Positions 36,920 through 49,997 of a DNA stretch of 64,000 bases are shown here, piece after piece; position 1 is the first letter of the stretch; each line of letters begins with the position of its first letter. A program made the translations under genes and the position numbers. Source of the DNA: Zeus faber (taxonomy: Eukaryota; Chordata; Actinopteri; Zeiformes; Zeidae); contig OY482865.1 of assembly GCA_960531495.1 (NCBI GenBank), positions 17,158,951 to 17,222,950 on the forward strand. Direction: 5' to 3'. The notes below the pieces were generated by a model, which saw only the letters and a program-made list of their open reading frames with translations, was not told the origin of the DNA and ran no database searches.

Positions 36920-39309
36920 CTGTCAGTTTAGATGTTTTCCCACTAAATAAACACAATTTAGCCAAGATATTAATGGACCATTCAGACTACTTCTGTTCGA
37001 CATTTATGTCTGGTCATCAATGGCGGATACAGCACCAGAGCGTTGAGCATAGGGGGCAGCCTTATCAGTACTATAGCCAGCTGAGGCAACGGCCACAGTC
37101 CAACTCATACTTGGGTCAACTTTGGGAAATCGGCCAGGGTTATTTTGCTCTGCAAATTTATTCACACATCTTCTCCCTTGTTATCACTTCTTTCTCCCAC
37201 ATACCTAAAATCCTCCAATCAAGGCATTGTCTCTTGCACCCTTTAACCATATCATATTCCTCTAGCTTTGTCCTCAACTAGTCTATTTGTCTTGTGCTAA
37301 AACTACCATTGGTGGGGAAACCAAGTCTTTTTTTTCCCAGAAACCAAATTGTAATACGACTGTCCCACCATGTTCATCAACCATAAATTTTGAGAGACCC
37401 GTCCATTCGGAGGGGCTGATTTCAAACCATAATTTCCCATACTGTCCGTTTAACACTTCCAGTGCTTCCCTGTATTGATTAAATTTGGTACCCTAAATAT
37501 TACATTTAGTACCCTGACAGGGGGAAGTTGAACTTGGACAATCAATGTTAAACAACCTTTTCACTGTTTCGTGTCCCAGACACAGAAACGTTAAATACGA
37601 CCCGGACCTATATTCAATTGTTGTACTCTCACCGTTACATGTGTAGTTTGTTCGTGGATCTCGTATCCTAAAATTTGTCCGATTGGCCTGACTCAGGCAC
37701 CTGCTTCCCCTCTCGTTTTGAAGACGTCACGGGTGACTTTAGGCTTCCCTAGTCGCAGACCACAGCCATACAGTTCAACCTGTAGAGGAGATCGGGTCAG
37801 ATATCAGCAGGAGGAGTTCCTGTTTGTGACGCCAAAGAATTGTTGTGGAAATCCCAGAAACTCAGGTGATGCTCGATGTCTGGGGTGAGATAGTTCAGGT
37901 AAAACAGAAAATTCAAATATTGTCACTCAGTCTAAGTTTATTATATAGAAAATTGATCAGCTGGAAACACTTGACATGTCACACAGAGGAACAAAGAGCT
38001 TCTACCCCGAACCAACTTGCTTGAGGGCTTCAGCTGTGAACTCAACTTCATCACATGGACCGTTACTTAGAAGAGGGTGTAGTCTGGTTTCCTGTCCAGA
38101 CCATCTGGTGGGGTGCATAAGTCAGACAACTGAAAGGCAACTTCCCTAACCCTAACCCTAACCCAGAGGGTTAGTTCAGTATTTTTCCATTACATCTGCA
38201 CAAGCCAAGTGCAGTTTCTGACACTGAGTTTGCTTATGCCCCACCTGGGCAGTCCTTTAAGTTCATAAGTCTTAAAGTGGTAACTGTGGAATGTGATTTG
38301 TACAGACCTTTAGGTTATTTATTCCCTTAAAGCGATAACCATGGAGACCGCTCTGTTCAGGCCTTGACGTTTTCTTAATACTAATAGGTATCTACCGGAT
38401 TTAGTTAATCCCACCCGAGCTCTCCGTCAAATTCATAAATCTTGAAGCGGTAACTGTGGGAGACCTAACTATGCAGACCTCCAATGTTTCCAAACACAGA
38501 GCAGTGTCAAAGGCTTTTAATTTTTCCCTATTCGTACAGCCCTTAAAGATTTACTTTCTTGAAGTGTATCATCACAGGGACCTGTCCGTTCAGACCTTCT
38601 CAACACAGAGCAGAATTCACAGGCTTTTGCATGCACACCTTTTCTGCTCCTGTAACCCATTCCCCTCTGCCTATTATTTCTATACTTTTGGTCAGTTCGT
38701 TTGGAGAGACCACTGCTTAGCCTTAAGGGTTGGTCGGCGCGGACCACACAAAACGTCTAACTAATAGACAGAACTTCACGTACATCTTTTTTGGAGTGGC
38801 CTCTTGCTTGTTTGTGTGGTCTGGTCCGCTCGGCAGTTCTTCGGACCCTTCTTTCCAATCCTGTTTGTGACCCCAATTATGTTGTGGCGAAAACAAAGTT
38901 TTTGATTCTTTATCAAAAACAACGGCAGCAGTCAAGGTGGAGTTGAGTTCTCAGGTAGACATTTATAATAGAGTAACAAGGTCGGAGCTGTTCGCTATAC
39001 CTTCGGGGTAGCCTCTCTTCTGTTCTTTTGTTTCTCCATCATTATCTCCGTGAGCAGCTGGTTTTCCCCCGCTTGGTTCCTGGACCCACCCTATTTATCA
39101 TCTCTTTAATTTATATTTGTGTTGTAGATTGTCTAAATGTAATTAGGCAGCTGCTTGGAAGGCAGCTATGCTCACCACTATACTACCATTATATTTGCTT
39201 GTAATACATTTCAGACAAAATGGTAAATAATGTATATATAGAAAATGTAAATAAAGTGAACACACACATATACATATCCATATACATCCATATCCATATA
39301 CACACATAC
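36920..39309. repeat. unit block Y, distal part; no gene seen
   Basis: 37940-39300 matches 52190-53580. 38200-38640 holds four to five degenerate repeats around GCGGTAACTGTGG / CAGACCT. TTTGTGACCCCAATTATGTTGTGGCG (38866) looks like the area after an LTR, but no retroelement genes follow. 36920-37930 shows nothing recognisable. Confidence 0.5.
38144..38164. repeat. interstitial telomere-type repeat, (CCCTAA)3.5
   Basis: 21 nt of exact CCCTAA repeat. In the paralogous block (52366-52462) about 97 bp of ordinary sequence stands here, so the telomere-type tract sits at a deletion junction. Confidence 0.9.
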
Positions 39310-40530
39310 ATATGTGACCCACCGCAGTGATTTCCGAATTGTTGCACGTTTCTTAAATCACCACAAGCTGTTAAATAAGTTAAAAAAGCTTTCTGGAAGG
39401 AAAATTCAACTTTTACAGTTTTATGTTCCTTTGTGCGTTTTTTTTAATCTCTATTTTCAAAACAGAGTTAGATTTTTTGTCACAACCAGGGCTAGGAGAG
39501 ACCCAAACGCACGACACGGGGAGACGGGAGGCAGACAAAGGATGTTTATTAGCCCACACGGTGGAGCTGGCTGGGGGGACCTGATCAGGTAGGGATGGAG
39601 CAGGGCTGGGCAGGGATGGTGATGACCGGGGGTAGGGGTCCAGGATCCGGGTGAAGAGACGGGGAACCGGGCTGGATGAAGAAGGACGGACAGCTTTGGT
39701 CGACGAGCGGAGACAAGCAGGTAAACAGGGCTCTCTGGAGATGGACGGACAGACTGGGTCTACGAGAGGAGACAAGCAGATAAAGGGAAGACGAAACAAA
39801 GAGACATAAACTAGGGACTTGGTATGGATTATGAGAAGTTGGGGGGCGGAAGCTCTAAATCATAACACGGACCTTAATCTGACCAGGGCAATAGATCAAA
39901 GTCAGTGTAAACATTTTATACTGGTCTACATTTTCTGCGATGATTGTCAATTCTCCAACTGCGATGCAGAGAACAACAGTGATGCTGAATCGGATATTAC
40001 TCCGGTCTTGGAGAACATTTCAAACAGCGGATTTCTACCTGATTGTGACGATAAAACTGAATATTTTCGAGAACCACCGGAGATGATTGTTGTCACAATG
40101 GAAGAAGTTGATGCGAGATGAAGTCCGTTGAGGTTGGTGATTTAAAATAAAATAAAATAATTCCACTTTTATAAAACATGTATATTCTTACTGATAAATA
40201 AAAGCTTTTTTAAAAACAAAAATAGTTGTGCTGTTGACATTGTTCAACTTTATTCAGCAGTATGTTAATTAGCCATGTGGCTCTGGCTACCCCATTTCCA
40301 TTCTGGGAGCTGGCTGAATAAAGCCAAGTCTGGGCGAAACGTTCAAGGTGATTGTCTCAGAAACATGGTTTACCACACCCTTGTCATTAACAAGTCATAG
40401 CTTTAAAAATATTTGCTTGATTTGCACAAGTGACACCTTGTTTGAAAGCTCAGATTCTCCACTTTCAAATTATGGAAAAAATGTCAAGAGTGTCCAAAAA
40501 ACCCAAAAGTATGAGGTGGGTCACATATCT
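39310..40530. mobile_element. TIR element Ta, second copy, carrying an LTR fragment
   Basis: Ends ATGTGACCCACCGCA (39313) and its complement near 40513-40528. It interrupts the minus-strand hAT transposase at the codons for CRYV. A short acidic open stretch (39819-40121; ENNSDAESD) is shared with 54116-54430. Within it 39478-39810 is foreign LTR sequence. Confidence 0.6.
39478..39810 (-). repeat. Gypsy-type LTR fragment
   Basis: The sense strand ends CTAGCCCTGGTTGTGACA with AATAAACATCC about 60 bp upstream, a common 3' end of fish Gypsy LTRs. It replaces the part of element Ta that corresponds to about 53755-54118. The 5' part of the LTR is not recognisable. Confidence 0.55.
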
Positions 40531-41630
40531 GCATAACGCCGCTGTCTGTTCAATATCATTTACATCACTTGACTCATCACAGGCGATTGAGTATGCTTGA
40601 GCTGAATTTATGTCCTTAATTTGCTGACTTGTGATGTTTGTTGCCATTTTAATGTCTCCGTCTTTGTCAGTCTTTGCAGAAAGAGACATATCTCTAATTC
40701 TCTAAACAATTTCACGTTTGATTTTGAAGTTCGAAAATAGATGATCTGATATTTTAATAAACGATTCTTACATGTATTCTCCTTCTGTAAACAGCTTTCC
40801 AAGAATTACTCTTTTTCTATTCACTTTTTTTGATCCACCTCTTGAAAATATAATTGCTCCGCTCAGCTTTTCACAGCAGTTCAAAAATCGCTCTTTTTCG
40901 CTCATCTCCAGCTTAGAACTTTTCAGCAAATGCTGTGTGCTTGTTCTGGAAATGTCTTTCAACATTGTATTTTTTGTTGTTTGCAAATTTCTCGCCTCAC
41001 ATCGAGCATACAGGTTAGCCAGCATCGTTGGCAGTGAAAGCAAATCAATCTGTCCAAACAGAATTAAACTCTCTATTTTCCTGCGAGACTTTTCATTTTT
41101 TGGATTTAGAATCCATAGCTACTGTATTGCCGGCGAAATTGTTCCAAATATGAACACGTGCTCTCCGGCGTTCCCAGAGAGCTCGTGCTGCTGCTATCCA
41201 GTATCCACTGCCAGCTGTCTGCTCTCCCATTGGCTGGAATGTCTGCATGTGCGTGAGTAGGGGACCAAATAGTCGATTTTGATTGGTTGCTCGACACGTG
41301 CGGACCCTGCCTCGTCACGTTCCTGTGGCGTGCTTACGAAGCAACTGCATTCCATCAAAGCTGCAACTCGGAAAACTTAAACCCCTGATGCACATTTTAG
41401 TTGACTGAAATGTTATGACATTTCTTATATACGGTGTATAGGCTACACAGTTTTTCAATTTGAGAATATAAGAATCACTTTTGGCCTACAACAATGATAA
41501 CTTAAAATTAAAATGTTGAAAAATGGCCGTTATTCATTTCCATATCATTTTTTTTCAAAGCCACAGGGAGCCACTGGAGAGGCGCTAAATAGCCCCATGT
41601 GGCTCTGGAGCCGCAAGTTGCTGAACCCTG
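40530..41630 (-). mobile_element. hAT transposon, 5' half, with BED-finger transposase remnant
   Basis: The right terminus is CAGGGTTCAGCAAC (41630 leftwards). The transposase starts ATG 41116-41114 (MDSKSKK, then a stop). A BED-type zinc finger follows, with one Cys codon now TGA and the HFQNKH histidines kept, then EKF, GDERKRAIFELL, and after a gap IKDINSAQAYSIACDESSDV. This last motif is typical of hAT/GTF2IRD2-like proteins and carries a catalytic Asp. Several nonsense codons. The frame ends where element Ta begins; the 3' half and 3' terminus were not found. Confidence 0.72.
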
Positions 41631-43520
41631 CTCTGGCTGGTTCTCACACCCGCATGAGGAGACGAGGGCACAAATTGAACCCCGATCACCCCCTCTCATT
41701 GCGTTGGGGGCAGAAAAATTATTTTAACGAGTCTACAAGCCATGGATGGCATGCTCCTTCTGGCCCACACCCACATTGTTTTTAGTTGTTTTATTTAGAG
41801 GAATGGAGCATGGGGTGCACCACGTGCTGTGTTCGATTCACACATATAAAAATATATTTATGATTCTACTTATTTATAATTCCTCATTGAAATGTCATCC
41901 CTGTGAATTCCATAAGCTCCTATCTGTTTTATCCTGTTATTGTAATGCACACTGACTGACAAAATAAAATAACGACTGAAGTCGACTGATGGCTTTCCTA
42001 CTGGGGCAGCCCTAGGTCCAACCGATTCGGACACTTGCGTTCACACATACAGCTCCCCGGGTTATATCCCGATAATTTCAGGATTGCAGTTCATGTGTGA
42101 AAGCAGTTTAGGTTGTACAGGAGCCTAGGCATTTATTACAGTTAACACCCATCCCGTCACCAGATGTTTAAAGGGGCTTTTATTCAGCTGTGATTACGGT
42201 ACTTTTTTTTGTTGTCCTGCAATCAGTGTAATCACACGAGGAAGTGATATTTCAATCAACAAATGATTTGCTCAACAAATCAAGAGGGATTTATCAAAAG
42301 AAGTTCACAGCATCGTCACCCGTTCCACAAGTCATGTTTTGGCTGTTAAGGGAAACAGCATATATAAATATATATATGCATATATACAGTATCTTCTCCT
42401 GCCATCTTTTTACAGCCGTGGCTGAAAATGTTGATGTTTTTTTCTCTCTTCCAAACTCAACATATCCTTTTTTAAATCAACAGAAATGGCATTGACAACA
42501 TTTAAAAAAATCGACATTTAGTGTTTGGTAGCACTGCCTTTGGAGGACATGACTGCAATCAAACCCTTCTTATGACCCTCAATGAGGTCCCTACACCGAG
42601 GGTCATAAGAACCAGATGTTAGATGGACTGGTCGTTTGGGATTTAGATCTGCACTCATTACAGGCCATTTGATAACAGTGCAATGTAAGGTTTTGAAAAC
42701 ATCATTGATGGTCATTGAGACCCATATATCAAGGTGGACACACACGCACGCACACACGCATGCACGCACACACACACACACACACATCATCCGACATTTC
42801 TATGTTTACTCTACGTTTTTCCATGTACATGTTGTTGTTTGCAAGGACAGAGTTGTTGCAGCAGTTTTTGATGATTAAAGAATGAATAAAGAGAGGCATT
42901 GCAGGTTGAGAAGTTGAATTCCACTTGCAGACTAATTCTGTCCTAGATGCAATGGCATACAAATACTCTGTGTTGTTTGCCCAGCATGCTGACAGCACAG
43001 GTTAAAAAATAAAAATAAAATGAGGACCAGATGGACTTGTGGCTCTGAGATGTGTCCATGTTTTGCCATATGTCTTCTCTCTGACCTCTATTCTCTGCTT
43101 TTCTTTATTTTCTTAAAGTGACCAAAGCAGCAGAATAAGTGCATTTCTCCATTTAAGGTAATTGGATGATTAGACCTTAAATTAATAATCAAATTAGAAT
43201 CCCCTGCTCCCAATCCAATTATTTTCCACAATTTCAAAAGAGGTACCTATAATATTGTACCGGCCAAGATTTCTGCATGGAATAAAAAAGAATATTGTAT
43301 TTTAGAGAAATACATACTGTATGGATAAAAAAAGTTTTAATTTCAACAATTTCTTGGAAGAAATTGGTGCCAATACATTCACCCATTACTGTACCTGTTA
43401 TTTGAAAATAACGGAAACTTAAAGTATTGTCTCTTATGGGGAAGAAACATCAATGTCCCATGCACTGGGACAAACAGTTATGTGTTTGAGTTCGAAGCAT
43501 CCAGCCAGTCAGTATTGTCT
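41631..43520. repeat. shared 3' flank of the gene unit (copy 2)
   Basis: Paralogue of 13143-14902 and 62753-64000, directly downstream of gene D. Contains CA/CGCA tracts (42735-42786) and an AT run (42360-42390). The remainder probably includes the 3' UTR of gene D. Confidence 0.7.
43104..43109 (-). promoter_or_regulatory. candidate polyadenylation signal of gene D
   Basis: AATAAA on the minus strand, 412 bp downstream of the stop codon, kept at the equivalent place in unit B (14496-14501). No transcript evidence. Confidence 0.3.
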
Positions 43521-46500
43521 TCAGTACGTCTGGACCTCCTGCTGAATGACCTCAAAAAAGATCTGGAGCTGCTTACTGCAGTAATCTGAGGAGTTAGGGG
43601 AGTGTGAGGGTTATTTTATGAAAACGGACAATGCATTTCCATCTTACTGTGGCGTGTATTTGTTAAATAAATGTGAAATGTGATGGTGCCCCCTAATGGC
43701 CAGATTTTGCTTGACTTACTGTAGACACGTCTCCACCGGGTGGGCAGGCGGAACCGGTGGATGGTCATGTAGTAGACTGGGATGCCTGTCAGCGTCAGGA
43801 CACAGCTTAGCCCTGTGTTCCAGGGATCAGAGTACAGAGACAGCCCCACGATGAAGAAGCACACAATGGTGAAGGTGACGGCAATGACCAGAGGCACCTT
43901 TGAGCAAAAAGAACAACAGTGAGGAGGAATCAATTAAATCGGTACCGATTCGGGGTCAGAAGGTAGAGGTCAAAGCTGAAAGATCAAACCTGGTGTATCT
44001 GGTTACCTTGAAGGGCCTGGGGTGAAGAGGGTAGCGATAACGGTGGATGAGCATCCCCAGGGTTGCCAAGGCGATGAAGAACCAGCGAGGGAAGGAGACA
44101 AACCTGATGAGCTTGGAGATCTCCCCGGTGATAATCATTATCACAACCAACGGATACTAAAAAAAACAGACAGCACAGTTGTAATGAAAAATCCACACAT
44201 TCCAAATTTGTGGAGTCGCAACGTCATTGACAGCAATACATCCATTACGGATCTTTGAAAATGCACTGACACATGCTTTTTATTCATTGTTGTGTGAAAT
44301 GCATGCAAAACATTCAGCACCAGTAGGAGCACGGCAGGCAGGGGAGTGTGTCTGCGGATGTGGATCATGGAGAAGAGTGTTGGCCAGTGTCCCTCCCTGG
44401 CCCCCACAAACAGCATCCTGCAACGTAGATGGTTAATTAATTGTAGTGATATTTGTAGTTTGTTTGTTTGATTAAGGGCACATACTATGGGACACTTCTC
44501 AGGTTTGGCGATAATCTCAAGTTGGTTTGAAATGATCTTAAGTATAAAATCTAAGTCAAAGATTGTTAAAATTTCGACAGTGTCAACTTTTTACAACAGG
44601 GTGCCTCACAGCTGTGAGCAGAGTTTCTCTACCAAGAAGTACATCTAGAGGATTTCATGCTGATGGCCACTGAGAAGAACATCTTAATGGCCTTGAATAC
44701 TGAAATGGTGATTGACGGAGTTGCACTGAAGAGTGGGTTGCTGACAAAACTTCTTTTGAGTTTCTTCAAAACAAGAACATTTCTCTACAACTTGCTTTGT
44801 TGTTGAAATTGTAATTACTCCCAAGTTTCTCTATTTCTTAGTTGATTGGGCTGTCTTTAGTAGTGCTGTCGACAGTATTGCTTTACTGTGTGCGTGTTTG
44901 TGTACGTGTGTGTTTGTGTGTTGATCCCAAAATGCTTGCCCACCCATAATTCATTGTTTATATTCTATTTTCTTCCATTTATCTTGCCCCTCAGTAATGC
45001 CATGCACATCTCCATCCCAACATCCTTCCTCCTCCCTGGAGTGAGGATTCAGATGCTACCCCCAGCACAATATGTACAGTACTTAATGTTTTGCTCATTT
45101 GAAATATTATCTATATATATGGACCAGTAATACTGTAGCAGTAATATAAATTGGTCTGTCCCTTTGCCAAAGAATGTACAGTACTTAATTTTAATTCAAT
45201 TTTAGATATTATTAAAAGTTTGTTTGTTAAAATATAATTTATTGTTTAACTGCTTTTGGTTCACTCTGTTAAAGGTAATAAATTATACAGTGAGTTCAAA
45301 TATAGACTAGATAGGTTCATGAGACACTGACAGTCTGAATATATCATAGTATCCTCACAGTGGTGCCCTCTGATGACAAACCTTTCAACAAGGGGAACTT
45401 AAAATAGCTCTGTATTAGTGTTAGAGTTGTCTAGAGTATCCATCCATTATGCTTATAAAGCTGCTTTCACACATGCACTGCAACCCTGAATTTCCAGACA
45501 TTTCTCGGTGGAGCTGTATAAACGCAAATGTCTGAATCCTTTTAACCATACATTACACAGACTTAACACAGCCAGGACATTAGTTCAACGTTTGCAGAAT
45601 GTCCGATTGAGCAGTATATGTGAACAGAGTAGATAATTGTCTGGAGCATTCAAGGAGAGCAAGTGGCATGTCGCATGTAGATGACATCTCTATTATGCAT
45701 CAGCTAACTACCTTTGCATGGATCTTTGTGCACGGGGCATAGCTTCTTCATACTCCTTTCCTGTATATTCCTTTCCACTCTTTCGTTTATATTATATCCA
45801 AAGACATGGAGCATCAACGAAAAGAAAGATAAGTCGGTAGCATCGTCCACCAACTTGGGCGTGCTAAACCTCTGCTGTGTCATTGCGTCACGTCCAGCTT
45901 CCTGCACACTCTCTCTAGGCTCTGTCCCCTGAGTATTTACAGAAAGTGAGAACACGTCTGACATGGACAATCTCCGGTTGTGTGCTACATGTGTGAAAGG
46001 GCAGCTGCGGACAATGTCCGGACACCACTATCCTGATATTGTCCGGAGTGCATGTGTGAAAGCAACTCATGTGATGGTATCAAGGGCTGGTGTGGTTGTA
46101 TGTGTGTCCATGGGGCAGAGGTGGTGGAGTATCGGCGGACTAGTTCTGGTGTGCTGGTCTGGGTAAAGTCCAGGGCCAGAGACCACAAGGCTCTCACTGC
46201 CAGAAGGATTGGCAAATGGACTTCTTTAACATGTAAGACCATACAATATATATTTTCATTTACTTTGAATAAATATTAATAGTGGAACTGCATTTGCCTA
46301 TAAAACGTGAATCAAATATGTAACTTACCTGTATGCAAGTGTTGTAAAGAAAGCTGAAATTAAATTTGAAACATACAGTCGCCAAACCATCCTTTATCTG
46401 GTTCATACATATGTAAATCTGGCTCTAATACAAACCAGTGCCTCCTAATCCCCTCACTGCACGTAACTGTTGGCCACCTGCCATGCTTGACACAGTGGGG

Positions 46501-49232
46501 ATAGACCTCATTTGCCCTTTAGAACACTGTGCACTGGGATGAAATTAATATGTATGTCCTGATGGATTACTCAACCCGCTATCCCTCAAAGCTGCCTTTG
46601 CCTAACATCTTTGCAAATTGAGTGATTGGGGGTTATTGGTTCATCTGTCTGTCTGTTTGCAGTGCTGCAGGTTCCCCCAGATCTCCAGATCTCCACAGTC
46701 TTTGCAGCCCTACCCGTACCCTTCAGACAACTCATATGACAAAGCCTTTCAAAGCCTTTTGAAAAACATGAATTCAACAGGGCCTTAAGAATCACGTTCT
46801 CTGCTGGTTACCTGGATGCACCAAATAAGCCTCCATTCACTGCCCCAATGCAGGACAACGCCACTAGAACAGGAATCACAGGTGACAAGGCCTGGAGTGC
46901 TTTGTTCGCAAATGTCTGGAACAGAAACAGAGACAATGTATCGCAGGAACTATAATTGGCCAAAAGAGTGAAACCATTTCCTAAATATTGCTTCTTTATT
47001 AGATGCTGGTTATTAATTGACACTGACCACAGCCACAGCATCGGACACTAGCAGCTCAAAGGGTGTCATCACGCTGTAGTAGGCCATGTTTACCATCACA
47101 TAGAGCACTGTCACCGTCACCATGGAGAGGCTGATTGCCAGTGGGATGTTCCTGAAACCAAGAGCACATGTCTTTAGTTGTAACGTCAATTATGATCACT
47201 TCAAGCAGCAGGGAGATAGCGTTGAGATATTGCATAAGATCTGAAATACCGATTTGGGTTGATTACTTCTTCCGTGACACAATTAAGATGAAACCTGAAA
47301 AAATACATAAATTAATGGAAAGCACATCAATATAAATATAGACTGGACAAAAAAGCTAACTTGAATGCATTCAGAGTACTCACCAACCGCCATAGGCATA
47401 TAAACCATTATAGAAGGCCAGCGGCAACATAACCAGTTTTGCTGTGTCAACCTCAAAACCATTTTGGAAATTTTCAGATTGTCCTGCAGGGAAGAGACAG
47501 CACACAGCGCTGATGGCAGATCTGTGACAAATGAACTGAATTACATTCAATATTCATAATCATCCTCCCCCACCTCGAGCCAGTGCCATGGCCCCGGAAA
47601 CGATGATGAGGACCAGGGCAAATGTTTTAATAAAGGTCAAGATGGTCTGAGTCCGAGAGGCCATGGTCACACTCCAGCAGTTGATTGCCACCACAAACGC
47701 TGAAGGAGACAATGGAAAAACAAAGAATGTCTTCACGCTTATGTAAACGGTTCAATTCACGGGAATGCACTTTGACGTGACATGTCAAATGACAGAACCA
47801 GGCAGAAGTTAAGGCCACTCACTCACACCAAGGATGCTGACCAGTTTGATGAGCACCGGGGGAGCCGCGCAGGGTGTGAAAAACGGCTCGACAACATATC
47901 GACCGAAGGCCAGGGACACATAGGACGCCACCGCGGGCCTGGGTAACCAAAGGAACCAATGGAACAATGGTAGAAAACCAACAATGGCTGTTGTGCCATC
48001 TAATTAAATGATCAAATTGGGGATTTTCTTTACGAAATACACATATTACCAATTTAAAAGGAAAATCGAAGTCAACCCAACCTTATGAATAAGAACTCGG
48101 ACCACAGGCGTAAGAAGGCGGGCAGAGGGCCTAAGGTCTCCAGCAGATAGGTGTAGTTGCCCCCGGACTTTGTGAAAGTTGTGCCCAGTTCAGCATAGCA
48201 CAGCGCCCCTGTGAGGAGACGAGGTCAGTGAAAGGTATGGGTTAATCCCACATTGGAGTGAGTAAAAAAAGAGGTTAATGTCCATGTATGTATGCACAGG
48301 TATCAATGTTTTGGATGGATGCACACAACAATGAACATTGCAAACAAAGCAGTGCACATGCTGCAAGGCAGATCTACCAGCAATTTGAGTTGTATTCATG
48401 AAATGTACATTTCAGAATTGTTGTTATGTCATGAGAGGCTAGTAGCCACTTGAACCCTAAAGGAGCGGCTCTAACCCTTACCTATCCAAAGACAAAAGAA
48501 ACAAACTCAAAATATCGACAAACATTAGTGTTGTAATTTCTCCTACCACTTACCCACACACCACTCAAGTGGCATTTTAGGGCCCTCCGGCACAGAGACA
48601 CAGACGATGGACACTAGTTTATTGTAGAAAGGAGGTTTGGTGGAATTAGCCAGGAGCAGATGGAACATGTCCTCTCTTGAGTGTGTGTGTGGATGGGGGT
48701 TTAAACCCCCCGCTCGTTAGCACAACCAGTGAGCATCTGGAATGCAGCCACCCTGACCCAATCACCTCAAACCATCCCATCCCCACAACAGACCACAATG
48801 ACTCTTAGATTAGTCATAATAAAGCTGAAAGGTCGGTTGGTTTAAAACAAAAAGACTTTCTTTCACCTATAAGTTGGTGAGACGCCAGCATATGGAAAGC
48901 CTCTGCATTAAATCAAATGGTATGAATGATGACAGAATGATTCATGATAAAGCAACAGGAACAATCCCCCAAAACAGAATGAGGGTCTTACCAAACAGGG
49001 AGAGGAACCCGCACAACATCCACACCAGCAGGGAGAGGCCCACGCTGCCGCTGTACATCAGGACCCCCTTGGGGGCAATGAAGATCCCGCTGCCCACCAC
49101 GGTGCCGATGATGAAGGCGGTGGCAGGCAGTATGCCTATGGTCCTCCTGAGGTGCACCACTTCTTTCTGCTCCCCCTGCATCTCCTTTGTCTTTGTCTTC
49201 CATGCCTGCATTTCACTCTCCAGCGTATTCAT
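43521..49232 (-). CDS. slc7a11: SLC7-family amino-acid transporter, xCT-like (copy D, intact)
   Basis: Exons: 1 48992-49232, 2 48082-48208, 3 47829-47938, 4 47574-47699, 5 47384-47483, 6 47250-47294, 7 47028-47151, 8 46812-46915, 9 44321-44417, 10 44007-44156, 11 43720-43897, 12 43521-43585. They total 1467 bp, in phase throughout, encoding 488 residues. ATG 49232-49230 opens MNTLESEM; stop 43523-43521. Introns are GT-AG; the exon 9 donor GTGCTGAA is weak. Transmembrane 1 carries GSGIF (47-51). Exon 2 gives [18 protein letters not shown], exon 9 [21 protein letters not shown]; both are closer to xCT than to LAT or b0,+AT. Cys146 in EPFFTPC matches the xCT cysteine that pairs with the SLC3A2 heavy chain. 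xCT exchanges extracellular cystine for glutamate at the plasma membrane, supplying cysteine for glutathione. Twelve coding exons and a 45-bp exon 6 also fit SLC7A11. Substrate and orthology are inferred. Confidence 0.88.
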
Positions 49233-49384
49233 GGCAGTTGACAAGGAACAACGTTGAATATGACCAAGATCCTATGATGGAGCAGGCTTTTTGAAACATG
49301 ATGCTTGGACTAACACTGCAATATTTACTCTGAAGGAATATTTGAATCTTGGAAAATACAATGCTAGCAAACAACCCCAAGACA

Positions 49385-49625
49385 GCTATTTTATGCTGAT
49401 ATTATAAACAGAAGAACAACAGATAGCTGACATCCGGGTGTCCTGCACTGAGCGCACTCAGCTACATGGATCGGGCTCAGGACTTGCAGTTGGATGGGGC
49501 GTCTGGCCGGTTGCAGTAGGGCAGGCCTTGCCTTTGCACATGGTGTTGGTGGCCGTGGGGGCCCCACCAGGCTTGCGAGCGGGCGTTTCGGACGGGGTTT
49601 CGATCTGTCGGACAGATAGGGGGCC
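49385..49625. repeat. GC-rich module W, unit D (partial)
   Basis: Third copy of the module at 8895 and 19430. Here it lies between the functional exon 1 (ends 49232) and a dead duplicate of exon 1 (49630-49866), and it stops at about 49620. Confidence 0.6.
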
Positions 49626-49629
49626 TTAT

Positions 49630-49866
49630 CATACAGGGAGAGGTCCCCACACACCGTCCACACTGGCAGGGAGAGGCCCACGCTGCCGCTGTGCATCCGG
49701 ACTTCCTTGGGGGCAATGTAGATCCCGCTACCCACAACGTTCCCGATGATGGTGGGCTGACAGCAGGCCTAGGGTCATCCTGAGGTGCACCACAACTTTC
49801 TGCTCCCCCTGCTTCTCCTTCATCTTCATCTTCGTCCCCTGTATTTTAACTCTCTGCCCCATTTAT
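49630..49866 (-). pseudogene. dead duplicate of transporter exon 1
   Basis: Aligns over its length with exon 1 of gene D ([29 protein letters not shown]). The start codon is ATA (49866-49864), the donor GT is AT (49629-49628) and a frameshift lies near 49745. Flanking sequence containing ACAATGCTAGCAAACAACC occurs at both 49360 and 50000, so about 640 bp including exon 1 was tandemly duplicated. Copies A and B do not show this duplicate. Confidence 0.82.
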
Positions 49867-49997
49867 GACAGTTGAAAAGGAACAAGGTTGAATTTGACTG
49901 AAAGCCAATGGTGGAGCAGGCTTTTGGTAACATGCTGCTTTGACTTAGAACTGCAGACTTTACTCTGAAGGAATATTGGAATATTGGCAAATGCAAT

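Noticed and set aside
38866..38890. Possible retroviral primer-binding site (TTTGTGACCCCAATTATG)
   Set aside because: No LTR end with TG/CA borders could be fixed beside it and no gag or pol sequence follows.
39413..39799. 128-codon Pro/Ser-rich minus-strand frame
   Set aside because: Lies within a Gypsy-type LTR fragment, with AATAAA and a TGTGACA end; not a gene.
42518..42998. Possible Tc1 remnant (TTTGGTAGCACTGCCTTTGGAGG) in the shared flank
   Set aside because: Only a short piece is reminiscent of Tc1 sequence; no transposase motif or inverted repeat was found.
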